DNA from: Scytonematopsis contorta HA4267-MV1
GTDB taxonomy: Bacteria > Cyanobacteriota > Cyanobacteriia > Cyanobacteriales > Nostocaceae
Direction: 5' to 3'
DNA length: 64,000 nt
Assembly: GCA_019359035.1 (NCBI GenBank)
Contig: JAHHIC010000043.1
Location: 62,001 to 126,000 of the forward strand
In this document: positions 51,471 to 61,162 of the stretch, one piece after another
Numbering within the stretch: position 1 is the first letter of the stretch
How the letters are laid out: each line of letters opens with the position of its first letter
Notes under the pieces: model-generated
What the model was told of the DNA's origin: nothing
Seen by the model: only the letters and a program-made list of their open reading frames with translations
The model's database searches: none
Program-made: the position numbers and the translations under genes

Positions 51471-51544
51471 CCCCCTCCCCGCGTGCGGGGAGGGGGTTGG
51501 GGTTGGGGGTGGGGTTTCTTATACTGGGACGAGAAATATATTTG
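51471..51544. repeat. GC-rich palindrome plus right copy of the 45-bp repeat
   Basis: CCCCCTCCCCGC-GT-GCGGGGAGGGGG (51471-51496) is a perfect 12-bp stem with a 2-base loop, a probable terminator. It is followed by the 45-bp repeat 51500-51544, inverted with respect to 49186-49230. It lies 18 bases from the NRPS stop. Confidence 0.85.
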
Positions 51545-51561
51545 CCATTCTCTTGTTAATT

Positions 51562-54500
51562 CTAAAACTCGTCTAAATCGTCTAAAAGAGAATCGAGTTC
51601 CCCCTCAGTCATATCAACCAAGCGAAAATCAGTAGCGCTATAAAAAGAGGATTGAGTAGAAGTTGACTCCACTAAATAAGCACCCAAATTATTAAGAAAA
51701 CTTTCTGCCAGTTGACTTATAGTTTCAGCATAGTGAATATTTTTGCTGTAAGACCAATCAACCACAAGACACTCTCCTTGTACGCGAGCATTAACAGCTA
51801 AAAGATGGGGTCGTTCTTGCTGCTCAAACATACCGGAACCAGTAGGTGCGCTACTCAGACCAAAAAGGCTGTTGCTGTTAAGTTGGCTATCAATTTGTCC
51901 TAGATAATTGAAACTGATTTGCGCTTTTTGTGCCGCTAAACTCTCCCTTATAGCTTCATTATTATTTAAATAACGCAGTAAGCCAAAGCTCAATCCATGA
52001 TGAGGAATAGCTCTTATTTGTCTTTTCAACTCCTTAAGCAAATTTCCGCGCTCTGCATTTTCTGTCGGTTTTTTCAGGAGAACAGGGTAAAGTCCAGTAA
52101 ACCAACCGACTGTTCTTGATAAATCCATTCCTTTATAAATTTCCTCTCGTCCGTGTCCTTCCAAATCAACAAGTAAATTTGGTGAATTGTTCCAGTCACT
52201 GATAGTTTGCAGTAATGCAGCAAGTAATATTTCTTGTACCCCAGCGTGGAAAGTCGCAGTCGCTTCTTTCAGCAAAATCTGGGTTTGCACTGCGTTTAAC
52301 TGCGTAGTTTCCACAGCCAAACTATCTACAGTATTACGGACGCTAACTACTTCATTATCAACAGGAAATGGAATTTCGGGATTTGATAATGTTTCTTGCC
52401 AAAATGCTACATCTCCTTCAATTTCCTCAGAATTCGCCAGATTTTCTAGTTCTGTAGTCCATTGTCTGTAGGAAGTAGTTTTAGCGGATAAGGAAACAGG
52501 TGTAAAAGCCGCAGCTTGCTGATAAGCTAAATTTAAATCTTCAACTAGTATGCGCCAAGATACCCCATCAACAACAAGGTGGTGCGCGAAAAGGAATAAC
52601 ACATCCCCATATTTTTCTAAATTTTTGGCGTATAGAACCCGCAGTAAAGGAGGATGGGCAAAATCGAAACTTTTATGTTCTTCTTCTAAAGCAATTTGCA
52701 ATGCATCAGTTTGCAAATCGGGGAGATAAGAATTAAAGTCCTCTATACGTAATGGGACTTTTTCACCAGAACCAGCGTAAGACTGTTCCCATACTTTTGT
52801 TGTTTTAGCTACTTCCTCCTGGTGATTTGTTGTGAATTGCAAGCGGAGAACATCGTGATGAGCAACTAACGATTCTAAAGCAATATTTAAAGCATCAATA
52901 TTTAAGGACTCGTTAATACTTAAAGCCAGTGCTTGGTTCCATTGCTGCAGATTTGGTAAATTTCTTTCTAGGAACCAGCGTTGAATTGGTGCAAGGGGAA
53001 CCTTACCAGTTAGCGGTTCGATAATTTCGACTTTTTTGCTTAATGGTTTGGCAATAGCTGCTAACCTTCCCAAAGTTTGGGCTTCAAAAATATCTTTGGG
53101 GGTAATTTCCAATCCAGCTTCACGAGAACGGGAAACAATTTGCAAACTAATTATCGAGTCCCCACCCATTTCAAAGAAGTTATCATCAGGATGTACTGCT
53201 TCTAGTCCCAATACATCAGTCCAAATTTTACAAAGTATTTCCTCTGTTTCACTAATTGGTATATTCTCTAGCGCATCCCTTTTACTTGATAATTCCGGTG
53301 CTTCCAGTGCTTTGCGGTCGATTTTTCCATTGGGGGTCAGCGGCCATTCCTTCACCAGAACTACCGCACTCGGCACCATATATTGTGGTAGATTTGCGGC
53401 TAAATGCTCAAGTAACTCCTTAGAAGTCGCTTTTTCTGTTGGCATTAATGCATACGCAACTAGCCTTTGTCGTCCAGGTGCATCCGAGCGCAACAGCACC
53501 ACCGCGCTATCTACCGATTCGTGACTTGCTAAAATAGCCTCTATTTCGCCCAGTTCAATACGATGTCCGTGGAATTTGACGCGGTTGTCCTCTCTACCAA
53601 TGTAGTTAATATTGCCTTCAAAATCGTAAAAGCCGATATCTCCTGTACGGTAAAGCCTTTCTCCCGGTTCCGTAGCAAATGGGTGAGGTATAAAAGCTGA
53701 TGCGGTTAAACTTGGTTTAGACAAATAGCCACGAGCCAAGCCAGCACCACCAATATATATCTCTCCAGGGACACCAGGTGCAACAACTTGCAAATAGGAA
53801 TCCAAGAGGAACATTTCCACATTTGCCATAGCACGACCTATGCTGGGTTCCCCAACTAAATCAGAACAATCCATCATGCTCGCACACACAGTCCCTTCCG
53901 TCGGACCATAAGCGTTGAAAATTTTGCGTTTTCCACCACCCCAGCGTCGCAACAAGTTTCCGGAAGCAGCTTCACCAGCGACAATCAAAGTTTCGACCTC
54001 TGGTAAACTCTCTGTTTGCATAGCAGCTAGAAGAGAAGGAGCAAGGGTTAAATGGGTGATTTTCCATCTAGTTAAATCTTCCCATAACTGAGCATCTGGA
54101 AAACGCTCCGGTTTGTCTTTGAGGTATAAAGTTGCACCAGTTCCCAATGCCATAAAAATCTCGGAAACAGAAGCATCAAAACTGAGAGAAGCAAATTGAT
54201 AAACCCGGCTTTGTGCTGTGACCCCAAAAGTAGAAGCTTGCGCTCTTACCAAATTTTGAATTCCCGCATGGGTAACAAGAACACCCTTAGGTTTACCCGT
54301 AGAACCACTAGTATAAATTACATAGGCAAGTTGAGAAGCAGAAGAGAGATGAGGTAGATGAGGAAGAGTAGTTTCGCTATGTTGTTCAATCTCAGAAAAA
54401 CTACCAATCGTAACAAAGGGAATTTCCCCACTCCCCACTCCCAACTCCCCACTCCCCACAATTAGGCTGGCTTTACTATCTGCCAAAATATAGTTTAAAC

Positions 54501-55113
54501 GTTCTTGTGGATATGCTGGGTCAAGAGGAAGAAATGCTCCTCCTGCTTTTAGGACACCTAAAAGTGCCACAATATATTCAATAGAAGGTTGAAAATATAA
54601 ACCAACAATAGATTCATGGCTAATACCCTCCTTTTTCAGCATTTCTGCGACGATATCTGCTCGTTTATTCAATTCTCCATAGGTCACAGAATCTTCGTCA
54701 CCTATAGCTAATGCTACAGCATCGGGGTTTGTATTAGCTTGTTTTTCAAAAAGCTGATGTGCAGCCAGAAAATCTCCCCAATTAGTTGAATTACCATTCC
54801 ATTCTTTAACAGCAATATCGCTTTCTTTGGCAGATAAAACAGAAATTTCGCCAAGTGGAAGTTCCGGGTTACGAGCAATTTCTAACAGCAAGCTCTTGAG
54901 ACGCTGCAACATTTCTTTCGCTGCAGAGGGATACAAAAATTTGGTCTCGTAATTAAGCTTTAAAATTAGTCCGTTATGGGGAATAAAAGCAATAGTCAAG
55001 GGGTAATTAGTTCTTTCGTTGAAAGAAATTTCATCTACTTGAATATCCTTACCCTGATTTTTTAAGGACTGGTCAACAGGATAATTTTCAAATACTAATA
55101 TACTTTCAAACAA
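51562..55113 (-). CDS. NRPS fragment: end of C domain, A(Tyr-like), PCP, E (3' part of MITE-split gene)
   Basis: 1183 aa from an internal TTG. It begins inside a condensation domain (LFESILVFENYPVD). The A domain spans about residues 115-610 (AYVIYTSGSTGKPKG, NAYGPTEGT, YRTGD); its specificity residues by alignment to GrsA read DASTIAAVCK, close to the Tyr code DASTVAAVCK. PCP has DNFFEMGGDSI (Ser near 651). The epimerisation domain has HHLVVDGVSWR (about 844), EGHGRE and SFNYLGQ. The tail VDMTEGELDSLLDDLDEF resembles a donor docking (COM) helix; there is no thioesterase, so a further NRPS must follow in trans. Translation as a separate protein is unlikely; it belongs with 55217-60904. A GGGGAGT repeat sits in frame before core A3. 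Confidence 0.9.
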   Translation of the reverse strand: MFESILVFENYPVDQSLKNQGKDIQVDEISFNERTNYPLTIAFIPHNGLILKLNYETKFLYPSAAKEMLQRLKSLLLEIARNPELPLGEISVLSAKESDIAVKEWNGNSTNWGDFLAAHQLFEKQANTNPDAVALAIGDEDSVTYGELNKRADIVAEMLKKEGISHESIVGLYFQPSIEYIVALLGVLKAGGAFLPLDPAYPQERLNYILADSKASLIVGSGELGVGSGEIPFVTIGSFSEIEQHSETTLPHLPHLSSASQLAYVIYTSGSTGKPKGVLVTHAGIQNLVRAQASTFGVTAQSRVYQFASLSFDASVSEIFMALGTGATLYLKDKPERFPDAQLWEDLTRWKITHLTLAPSLLAAMQTESLPEVETLIVAGEAASGNLLRRWGGGKRKIFNAYGPTEGTVCASMMDCSDLVGEPSIGRAMANVEMFLLDSYLQVVAPGVPGEIYIGGAGLARGYLSKPSLTASAFIPHPFATEPGERLYRTGDIGFYDFEGNINYIGREDNRVKFHGHRIELGEIEAILASHESVDSAVVLLRSDAPGRQRLVAYALMPTEKATSKELLEHLAANLPQYMVPSAVVLVKEWPLTPNGKIDRKALEAPELSSKRDALENIPISETEEILCKIWTDVLGLEAVHPDDNFFEMGGDSIISLQIVSRSREAGLEITPKDIFEAQTLGRLAAIAKPLSKKVEIIEPLTGKVPLAPIQRWFLERNLPNLQQWNQALALSINESLNIDALNIALESLVAHHDVLRLQFTTNHQEEVAKTTKVWEQSYAGSGEKVPLRIEDFNSYLPDLQTDALQIALEEEHKSFDFAHPPLLRVLYAKNLEKYGDVLFLFAHHLVVDGVSWRILVEDLNLAYQQAAAFTPVSLSAKTTSYRQWTTELENLANSEEIEGDVAFWQETLSNPEIPFPVDNEVVSVRNTVDSLAVETTQLNAVQTQILLKEATATFHAGVQEILLAALLQTISDWNNSPNLLVDLEGHGREEIYKGMDLSRTVGWFTGLYPVLLKKPTENAERGNLLKELKRQIRAIPHHGLSFGLLRYLNNNEAIRESLAAQKAQISFNYLGQIDSQLNSNSLFGLSSAPTGSGMFEQQERPHLLAVNARVQGECLVVDWSYSKNIHYAETISQLAESFLNNLGAYLVESTSTQSSFYSATDFRLVDMTEGELDSLLDDLDEF
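54425..54459. repeat. GGGGAGT STRR inside the Tyr-type A domain
   Basis: Five heptamers of CCCCACT/CCCAACT on the plus strand encode GSGELGVGSGE in the linker between cores A2 and A3. The same unit is intergenic at 24331-24382. Its length of 35 bases with flanks keeps the frame open. Confidence 0.85.
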
Positions 55114-55157
55114 TGCTTCTCCAGAAGGAACAGCTATTAAGTTCTTGATATCTGTTA

Positions 55158-55282
55158 AGTAGGTGAACGGAAAAATTTACCGCTATGTAACGAAATGTAA
55201 ACTTGATATAATCCTTTCACAGTAAGCCTTTAGCGGTCTTAACCGGAAAACCCCAAGTGTGGTTTATTTCCACCCACCTACT
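55158..55282. mobile_element. 125-bp MITE with TA target duplication, splitting the NRPS gene
   Basis: Imperfect terminal inverted repeats AGTAGGTGAACGG... and ...CCACCCACCTACT (about 22 bp), flanked by TA at 55156-55157 and 55283-55284. There is no coding capacity. TA duplication points to mobilisation by an IS630/Tc1-mariner-type transposase. Deleting the element plus one TA (127 bp) restores the frame ...REYEYSKLTDIKNLIAVPSG..., exactly a condensation-domain sequence. Confidence 0.92.
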
Positions 55283-58200
55283 TAATTTGCTGTATTCATA
55301 TTCCCGCATTTGTACCTGAAGCTGCTGAATATTTTCTAACCAAGAAGCTATATTTACCTCAGGTTGCAAACGAACGCGCATAGGAAGGGTGTTGATAAAT
55401 AACCCAACCATACTTTCCACCTCAGCAAGTTCGGGTGGTCTTCCGGAAACAGTTACACCAAAGAGTATATCTTCTCCTGCACCATATTTTTGCAACAGCA
55501 ATGCCCAAGCACCCTGAGCTAGAGTATTGAGTGTTACATGATAACTTTGAGCCATTTGATGCAAACTATCAAATTCTTCCCGACTCAAATGTAATTCCTC
55601 TTCCTGGTAATCATCCCATGCGAGTGAAAATTCTGTTTCGTTAGGTAGTTTAAAAGACAAGTAACTGGGCTGAGAAAAACCTGCAAAAGTTTCTTGCCAA
55701 AATTGCTCTGCTTTTTTCTGGTCGCGTTCTCCTAGCCATTCGATGTAATTGCGGTATGGTGGAGCAGAAGGAAGAGAATAGGAAACACCTTGGAGGGTAG
55801 CTTGGTAAATTTCCATCACTTCTTTAAAGATTACTGGTAAAGACCAACCATCCAAAAGTAAATGGTGATGGCTCCAAACCCATTGCCATGTAGTCTCGTT
55901 GAGACGGATAACAGCGAAGCGCATTAACGGAGCAAAGTCAAGTTGGAAGCCTTTTTTTCTATCTTCAACTAAATATTGCTGGAGTTCATCTTTTTGCTGT
56001 GCTTCTGTTAAGTCGCGCCAGTCTTTTTGTACTATGGGAAATTTAACAGAATTACTGACAATTTGCAACGCTCGTTCTTGATTTTCCCACTCTAAAGCAC
56101 TACGGAGAATGGGGTGTCTGTCTACAACTGTTTGCCAAGCATGTGCGAAAATAGCAAAATCAAAATTACCTGAGATTTTGCCAGTTACTTGCTCAAAATA
56201 CACCCCATCTTCGGGAGCGTAAAGACTGTGGAATAGCATTCCTTCCTGCAACGGTGAAAGGGGATAAATATCTTCTAAGTTAGGATATTTTGTTTGCAGA
56301 ATATCTAAGGAAGCTTGATTAATGCGAACTAAGGGGAAATCAGAGGGGGTGTATGTACTAACGCCAGATTCTGTGCAGTATATAAGAATTTTGAGTAAAT
56401 TTTCTCGGAAATCTTCAGCCCATTGGTTAATTGTTTCTTGACTGTGCAAGTTGCTGCTATATAACCAATCGATACGGAGTTCACCTTCCACGACGATAGC
56501 AATAATATCAATTAGATGGGGACGCAAACCGTCGGGGTCGTGCAAAAGTCCAGTTTCTTCGTTAAGTAAACTAAATAATCTACCCTCTCCAGTTTCGTTT
56601 CTGACTTGACCGAGATAATTAAAGCTAATTTCGGCTTTTGCTGGAGGGAAACTTTGATAGTTTTCATCAGCTGATTGTAAATACTTTAGTATATATTTTA
56701 AAAGTCCATAACCCAAGCCACGTTGAGGAACGGAACGAAGCTGCTCTTTGACTCCTTTAATTAAAGCTTCGTCAACAATGTTTGATTCTATGCTCAGACC
56801 TAAAGGATAAAGAGTCGTAAACCACCCAAGACTACGGGACAAATCTAAATCGCTGGATAATTCTTCCCTACCATGCCCTTCCATAATAACTTGTAGGTTA
56901 TTATTTTTAGTGATATTGCTGATAGTTACGGCAAGGGAAGTAAGCAGTAATTCTTGAGGTAAGGAGCGGAAAGCTTTGTTTGCTTCGGTAAGCAGGGTAT
57001 TAGTTTCTTCTTTTGTAAATTTTAGGGAAAGAGTTTTGACAGAACACTCTAGATTTTTCCTTTCTTGATTGGGGAAGTCAATTGGTAAAGAAGATGTTTC
57101 TTTTTTGAGAGTATTTAACCAAAACTGTTTTTCTGACTCAGTAATTTGAGATGCAAAAGACTGTAGAAACTCGCTCCATTGTTTGTAAGATGTTGTAGAA
57201 GTTTGTAGTTCAAAAGATTTATCTTCATCAATGCTGGTGATAGCGTCTGCTATATCTTCTAGTAAAATTCGCCAGGAAACACCATCTACAATTAAGTGAT
57301 GTTGAACAATTAAAAGTCTATCTGGACGCTGTTCGCCTAATTTAAATAGTACTATACGAGCAAGGGGATTATTATTAGTGTGGTTTAAGTCCAGAGATTT
57401 TTGCAAACGTTGGCAAATTTCCTGCATAGCCAGATTTTGGTCTATTTCATTTAGTTTCGCCAAATCTGCAACTTCAAAACCAATTATCCCATTATCTTCG
57501 CTATAAAATTGTCGCCAGTTTTGTTCTTCTTTCAAAAAGCGCAATCGGAAAATATCATGATGTGCTGCAACAATATTAACAGCTTTAGCAAATATCTCTG
57601 GGTTCAAAGATTTGTTTACTTGCAATAATACAGCTTGGTTCCAATGGTGGGGGTTTGCTAGTTCGAGTTCAAAGAACCAATGTTGAATCGGTGTTAAAGG
57701 TGCTTCTCCAAAGGCTTTTTCGTAAATAGTCGCTTTTTGTTGTACTGTCGCAATAGTTGCAAGTGCTTTTACTGTTTGCTGCTGGAATATATCTTTTGGT
57801 GTAATTAACCAACCTTGACGACGCATTTCTGTGACAACTTTCAAAGCTAAGATGGAATCACCACCAAGCTCAAAGAAATTGTCTTCTATTCCAACAGAAT
57901 CTATACCTAACACTGTTTCCCAAACTCCACAAACTAACTTTTCTGCTGGTGTTTGTGGTGCTGTGATGGTGCGTGCAACAGTTGCGAGACTCCAATCTGG
58001 TGCTGGTAATTCTTTGCGGTTAACTTTTCCTTGGGCTGTCAGAGGTATGGTATTAAGAAATATAAAAGCCGCAGGAATCATATAATCAGGTAGGCGCTCT
58101 TTTAAAGCTCCTCGCAAATAACTGCGTTCGCAAGCTTCTCCGTTGGGGACAATATAAGCAACTAGACGTTTATCTTCTGTATTGGACGAGTCGCTTACCA

Positions 58201-60904
58201 CAATTACCACAGCTTCTGCGACTTCTGGTAATGCTGCCAAAGCGGCTTCAATTTCACCAAGTTCTATGCGGAAGCCACGTACTTTTACTTGTTGGTCACC
58301 GCGTCCTAAGTATTCTAGGTCACCATTGTTTAGTCTACGTGCAAGGTCACCACTGCGGTAAAGTCTAGCTCCAGGCTCATTACTGAAGGGGTTAGGAATA
58401 AAGCGTTCTGATGTTAACTTGGGACGGTTGAGGTATCCTCTAGATACACCCATACCACCTACATAAATTTCACCGGGAATACCAATTGGGGTTGGTTCTA
58501 AAGCTTCATCTAATAAATATAGTGATAAATCTGGGATTGGTACACCGATAACACTACCGCGATTTTCTTCGATATCCTCTAGAGTTATGGGACGGTAAGT
58601 TACATGTACGGTAGTTTCCGTAATACCATACATATTAATTAGACGCGGGCATTCGTCGCCATAACGTTCAAACCAAGGACGCAAACTTTGCAATTCCAGA
58701 GCTTCCCCACCAAAGATGACCCCACGCAAAGCTAATTTTTCTTGTGCTTCTTGGTCAGCACGAATCAATTGACGAAAAGCTGAAGGAGTTTGATTAAGGA
58801 TAGTCACTCCTTCTCGCAGTAACAACTCGCGAAAAGCTTCGGGAGAACGACTTTCTAAGTAAGGTACTACTACTAACTTACCACCATAAAGCAACGCTCC
58901 CCAAATCTCCCATACAGAAAAGTCGAATGCGAAGGAGTGGAACAATGTCCATACATCGTTTTCGTTAAAACCATACCAAGCTTCTGTGCTGCTCATTAGT
59001 CGAGTGACGTTACCATGAGTTACAACACAACCTTTGGGTTTGCCTGTAGAGCCGCTGGTATAAATTATGTAAGCTGTTTGATTTATGAGAATTTCTGAAT
59101 TTCCTGCTTCTCCGCTAGGTAGAGACGCGATTAATCGCGTCTCTACTGATTCTTCGTCAACCACAACAATTTCTGTTTCTGTGGGGGGAAGAGAAGAAAG
59201 TACGGATGATTCTGTTAATATCAGGTTAATACCACTGTCTTCTAAAATATAACTAATTCGTTCTTTCGGATATGCTGGGTCAAGAGGTACATAAGCTCCA
59301 CCAGCTTTCAAGATAGCTAGTATCGATACTATTAATTCTTCGCTGCGTTCTTGGAAAATACCCACCCGCACTTCAGAACCAACACCTTTTTGACGGAGAA
59401 AATTTGCCAAGCGGTCAGAGCGTTGGTCTAGTTCTTGGTATGTTAATGTTTTTTCTGAGGATGAAACAGCAATATTATCTGGATAAGCGCGAGCAGTCTC
59501 GGCAAATAACTCTACTAAATTTTTGCGATCGCCTTTTTCAAATTGTGCTGCACTTCCCAAAACCACGAGTTCCTGACGCTCCGAATCTGCTAATAACGGT
59601 AAAGTGCTAATTAAGGCATCAGGGGTAGCGACAGCAGCAGTAAGCAATTGGTAATAATGATTTAATAACCGGCTTGCAGTTTCTTCATTAAAAAGGTCTG
59701 TATTATACTCTAAACTTGCCAACCAACCAGATTCAGTTGGTTCCAACATGAGGGTGAGGTCAAATTTTGCTCCCCCATTATCCATATATATAGGAGAAAC
59801 TGTGAGTCCAGGTAATTGGATTTCCCCCATCGGAGCGTTTTGCACAGCAAACAATGTTTGAAAAATCGGGGAACGACTAGGGTCACGTTTCGCTTCTAGT
59901 TTGTCTACCAAAATTTCAAAAGGAACATCCTGATTAGCATAAGCATCGAGACTAGTCCGTAAAGTTCTTTGTAAAAACTGCCGGAAGGAAGGATTTCCAG
60001 AAAGGTCACCCCGCAGCGGTAAACTGTTAACAAAGAAACCAATAAGATTATTAAGCTCGCTCTGTCTGCGATTTGCTATTGGACTACCAACAATAATATC
60101 GGTTTGATGGGAATAACGAGACAGCAAAACTTGAAACACAGCCAATGCTGACATAAAGAAAGTAGCACCTTCTTGTTTTGCCAGTAATTCTAAAGCATGA
60201 GTTAACGACTCAGGCAATTGTTTACGTAAGGTTGCACCATTAAAAGTTTGTTGAATAGGACGGGGTTTGTCTAATGGTAAATCAAGAACTGGAGGTAACC
60301 CAGCTAAAGCTTTTTCCCAATAAGCAAGCTGTTGTTTAATATTATCTTCTTGTAACCAATTTTCTTGCCATTCCGCAAAATCACCGTATTGTATTGGTAA
60401 TTCAGGCAAAGCAGGTTCAACACCCTGAAGGTATGCAGTGTAAAGCTGAGTCAGTTCGCGCAGAAAAATTCCCAGAGACCAACCATCGCTAATAATATGA
60501 TGCATATTCACAAACAGAATATGCTCTTGTGGTTTAACTTGAAAGATTACACCTCGTATTAAAGGACCTTTTACTAAGTCGAAAGGTTTGCGAGCTAAAA
60601 GGTCTAGTTCTTTTTGTATAGTTTCTTCTGTTGTATTTTCTGGGACAACTTTCTGCTCTAAATTAAATGGCATTTCGCTATAAATTAATTGAACAGGTTC
60701 GCCATTTTCTGTAGCAAAAGTTGTTCGCAAAATTTCGTGACGGTTAATAATTTTTTGAAAAACTTTTTCTAAAATAACTTTATTCAGGTCACCATATAAC
60801 CGCAATCCAATAGGTATATTATAAGCACCAGTACCTGACTGTATGATTTCTTGATACCAAAGTCTCTTTTGAGCGCTGGACAGAGGTAAAACGTAAACTT
60901 CCAT
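55217..60904 (-). CDS. NRPS: C, A(Thr), PCP, E, truncated C (5' part of MITE-split gene)
   Basis: 1895 aa. Condensation domain 1 (LCL type, opens PLSSAQKRLWYQE; HHIISDGWS near residue 135). A domain about 455-960 with TSGSTGKPKG and specificity residues DFWNIGMVHK, the classical threonine code. PCP DNFFELGGDSI (Ser near 1015). Epimerisation domain HHLIVDGVSWR (near 1201), EGHGRE, SFNYLGQV. The second C domain (DCL type, LEDIYPLSPLQEGMLFH; HHHLLLDGWS near 1679) is cut at KLS by the MITE and ends in 22 element-encoded residues (RWVEINHTWG...). Without the MITE the gene encodes 3071 aa together with 51562-55113. Predicted output: D-Thr then D-Tyr. A palindromic repeat sits in frame at 59119. Confidence 0.93.
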   Translation of the reverse strand: MEVYVLPLSSAQKRLWYQEIIQSGTGAYNIPIGLRLYGDLNKVILEKVFQKIINRHEILRTTFATENGEPVQLIYSEMPFNLEQKVVPENTTEETIQKELDLLARKPFDLVKGPLIRGVIFQVKPQEHILFVNMHHIISDGWSLGIFLRELTQLYTAYLQGVEPALPELPIQYGDFAEWQENWLQEDNIKQQLAYWEKALAGLPPVLDLPLDKPRPIQQTFNGATLRKQLPESLTHALELLAKQEGATFFMSALAVFQVLLSRYSHQTDIIVGSPIANRRQSELNNLIGFFVNSLPLRGDLSGNPSFRQFLQRTLRTSLDAYANQDVPFEILVDKLEAKRDPSRSPIFQTLFAVQNAPMGEIQLPGLTVSPIYMDNGGAKFDLTLMLEPTESGWLASLEYNTDLFNEETASRLLNHYYQLLTAAVATPDALISTLPLLADSERQELVVLGSAAQFEKGDRKNLVELFAETARAYPDNIAVSSSEKTLTYQELDQRSDRLANFLRQKGVGSEVRVGIFQERSEELIVSILAILKAGGAYVPLDPAYPKERISYILEDSGINLILTESSVLSSLPPTETEIVVVDEESVETRLIASLPSGEAGNSEILINQTAYIIYTSGSTGKPKGCVVTHGNVTRLMSSTEAWYGFNENDVWTLFHSFAFDFSVWEIWGALLYGGKLVVVPYLESRSPEAFRELLLREGVTILNQTPSAFRQLIRADQEAQEKLALRGVIFGGEALELQSLRPWFERYGDECPRLINMYGITETTVHVTYRPITLEDIEENRGSVIGVPIPDLSLYLLDEALEPTPIGIPGEIYVGGMGVSRGYLNRPKLTSERFIPNPFSNEPGARLYRSGDLARRLNNGDLEYLGRGDQQVKVRGFRIELGEIEAALAALPEVAEAVVIVVSDSSNTEDKRLVAYIVPNGEACERSYLRGALKERLPDYMIPAAFIFLNTIPLTAQGKVNRKELPAPDWSLATVARTITAPQTPAEKLVCGVWETVLGIDSVGIEDNFFELGGDSILALKVVTEMRRQGWLITPKDIFQQQTVKALATIATVQQKATIYEKAFGEAPLTPIQHWFFELELANPHHWNQAVLLQVNKSLNPEIFAKAVNIVAAHHDIFRLRFLKEEQNWRQFYSEDNGIIGFEVADLAKLNEIDQNLAMQEICQRLQKSLDLNHTNNNPLARIVLFKLGEQRPDRLLIVQHHLIVDGVSWRILLEDIADAITSIDEDKSFELQTSTTSYKQWSEFLQSFASQITESEKQFWLNTLKKETSSLPIDFPNQERKNLECSVKTLSLKFTKEETNTLLTEANKAFRSLPQELLLTSLAVTISNITKNNNLQVIMEGHGREELSSDLDLSRSLGWFTTLYPLGLSIESNIVDEALIKGVKEQLRSVPQRGLGYGLLKYILKYLQSADENYQSFPPAKAEISFNYLGQVRNETGEGRLFSLLNEETGLLHDPDGLRPHLIDIIAIVVEGELRIDWLYSSNLHSQETINQWAEDFRENLLKILIYCTESGVSTYTPSDFPLVRINQASLDILQTKYPNLEDIYPLSPLQEGMLFHSLYAPEDGVYFEQVTGKISGNFDFAIFAHAWQTVVDRHPILRSALEWENQERALQIVSNSVKFPIVQKDWRDLTEAQQKDELQQYLVEDRKKGFQLDFAPLMRFAVIRLNETTWQWVWSHHHLLLDGWSLPVIFKEVMEIYQATLQGVSYSLPSAPPYRNYIEWLGERDQKKAEQFWQETFAGFSQPSYLSFKLPNETEFSLAWDDYQEEELHLSREEFDSLHQMAQSYHVTLNTLAQGAWALLLQKYGAGEDILFGVTVSGRPPELAEVESMVGLFINTLPMRVRLQPEVNIASWLENIQQLQVQMREYEYSKLSRWVEINHTWGFPVKTAKGLL
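59119..59146. repeat. GTAGAGACG palindrome inside the Thr A domain
   Basis: A perfect 28-base palindrome (GTAGAGACGCGATT and its complement) is read in frame (ETRLIASL) in the linker between cores A2 and A3. Relatives are intergenic terminators at 8950, 14057 and 31319. Confidence 0.85.
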
Positions 60905-61030
60905 AATGATTTCCGAATAAATTAAATAAATAAAGAAAGGAAGAGGAAAGAAGGGAAAAGGAAGAAAAAAAGAAGGTAAGTATTTTAATAACTAGGGTGT
61001 AGAGTGAATAATTATGCAGTGAGCTTGTAT

Positions 61031-61135
61031 AAAATTTAGGAACCCCACCCCAACCCCCCTCCCCGCAAGTCTAGCGTGAACGCAATGACAGTTGGGTTTC
61101 GCAAAGCCTCAACCCAACCTACAAATTCTCTTAAC
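61031..61135. repeat. Intergenic repeat cluster between NRPS genes
   Basis: The 258-base gap holds AACCCCACCCCAACCCCCCT, then GCGTGAACGCAATGACAG (variant of the word in the 2442 hairpin), then GTTGGGTTTCGCAAAGCCTC paired with CAACCCAACC. It shows dispersed-repeat material only; no promoter is evident. Confidence 0.65.
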
Positions 61136-61162
61136 CGAGCAGTATTGCGTAGGGGGGATTCT

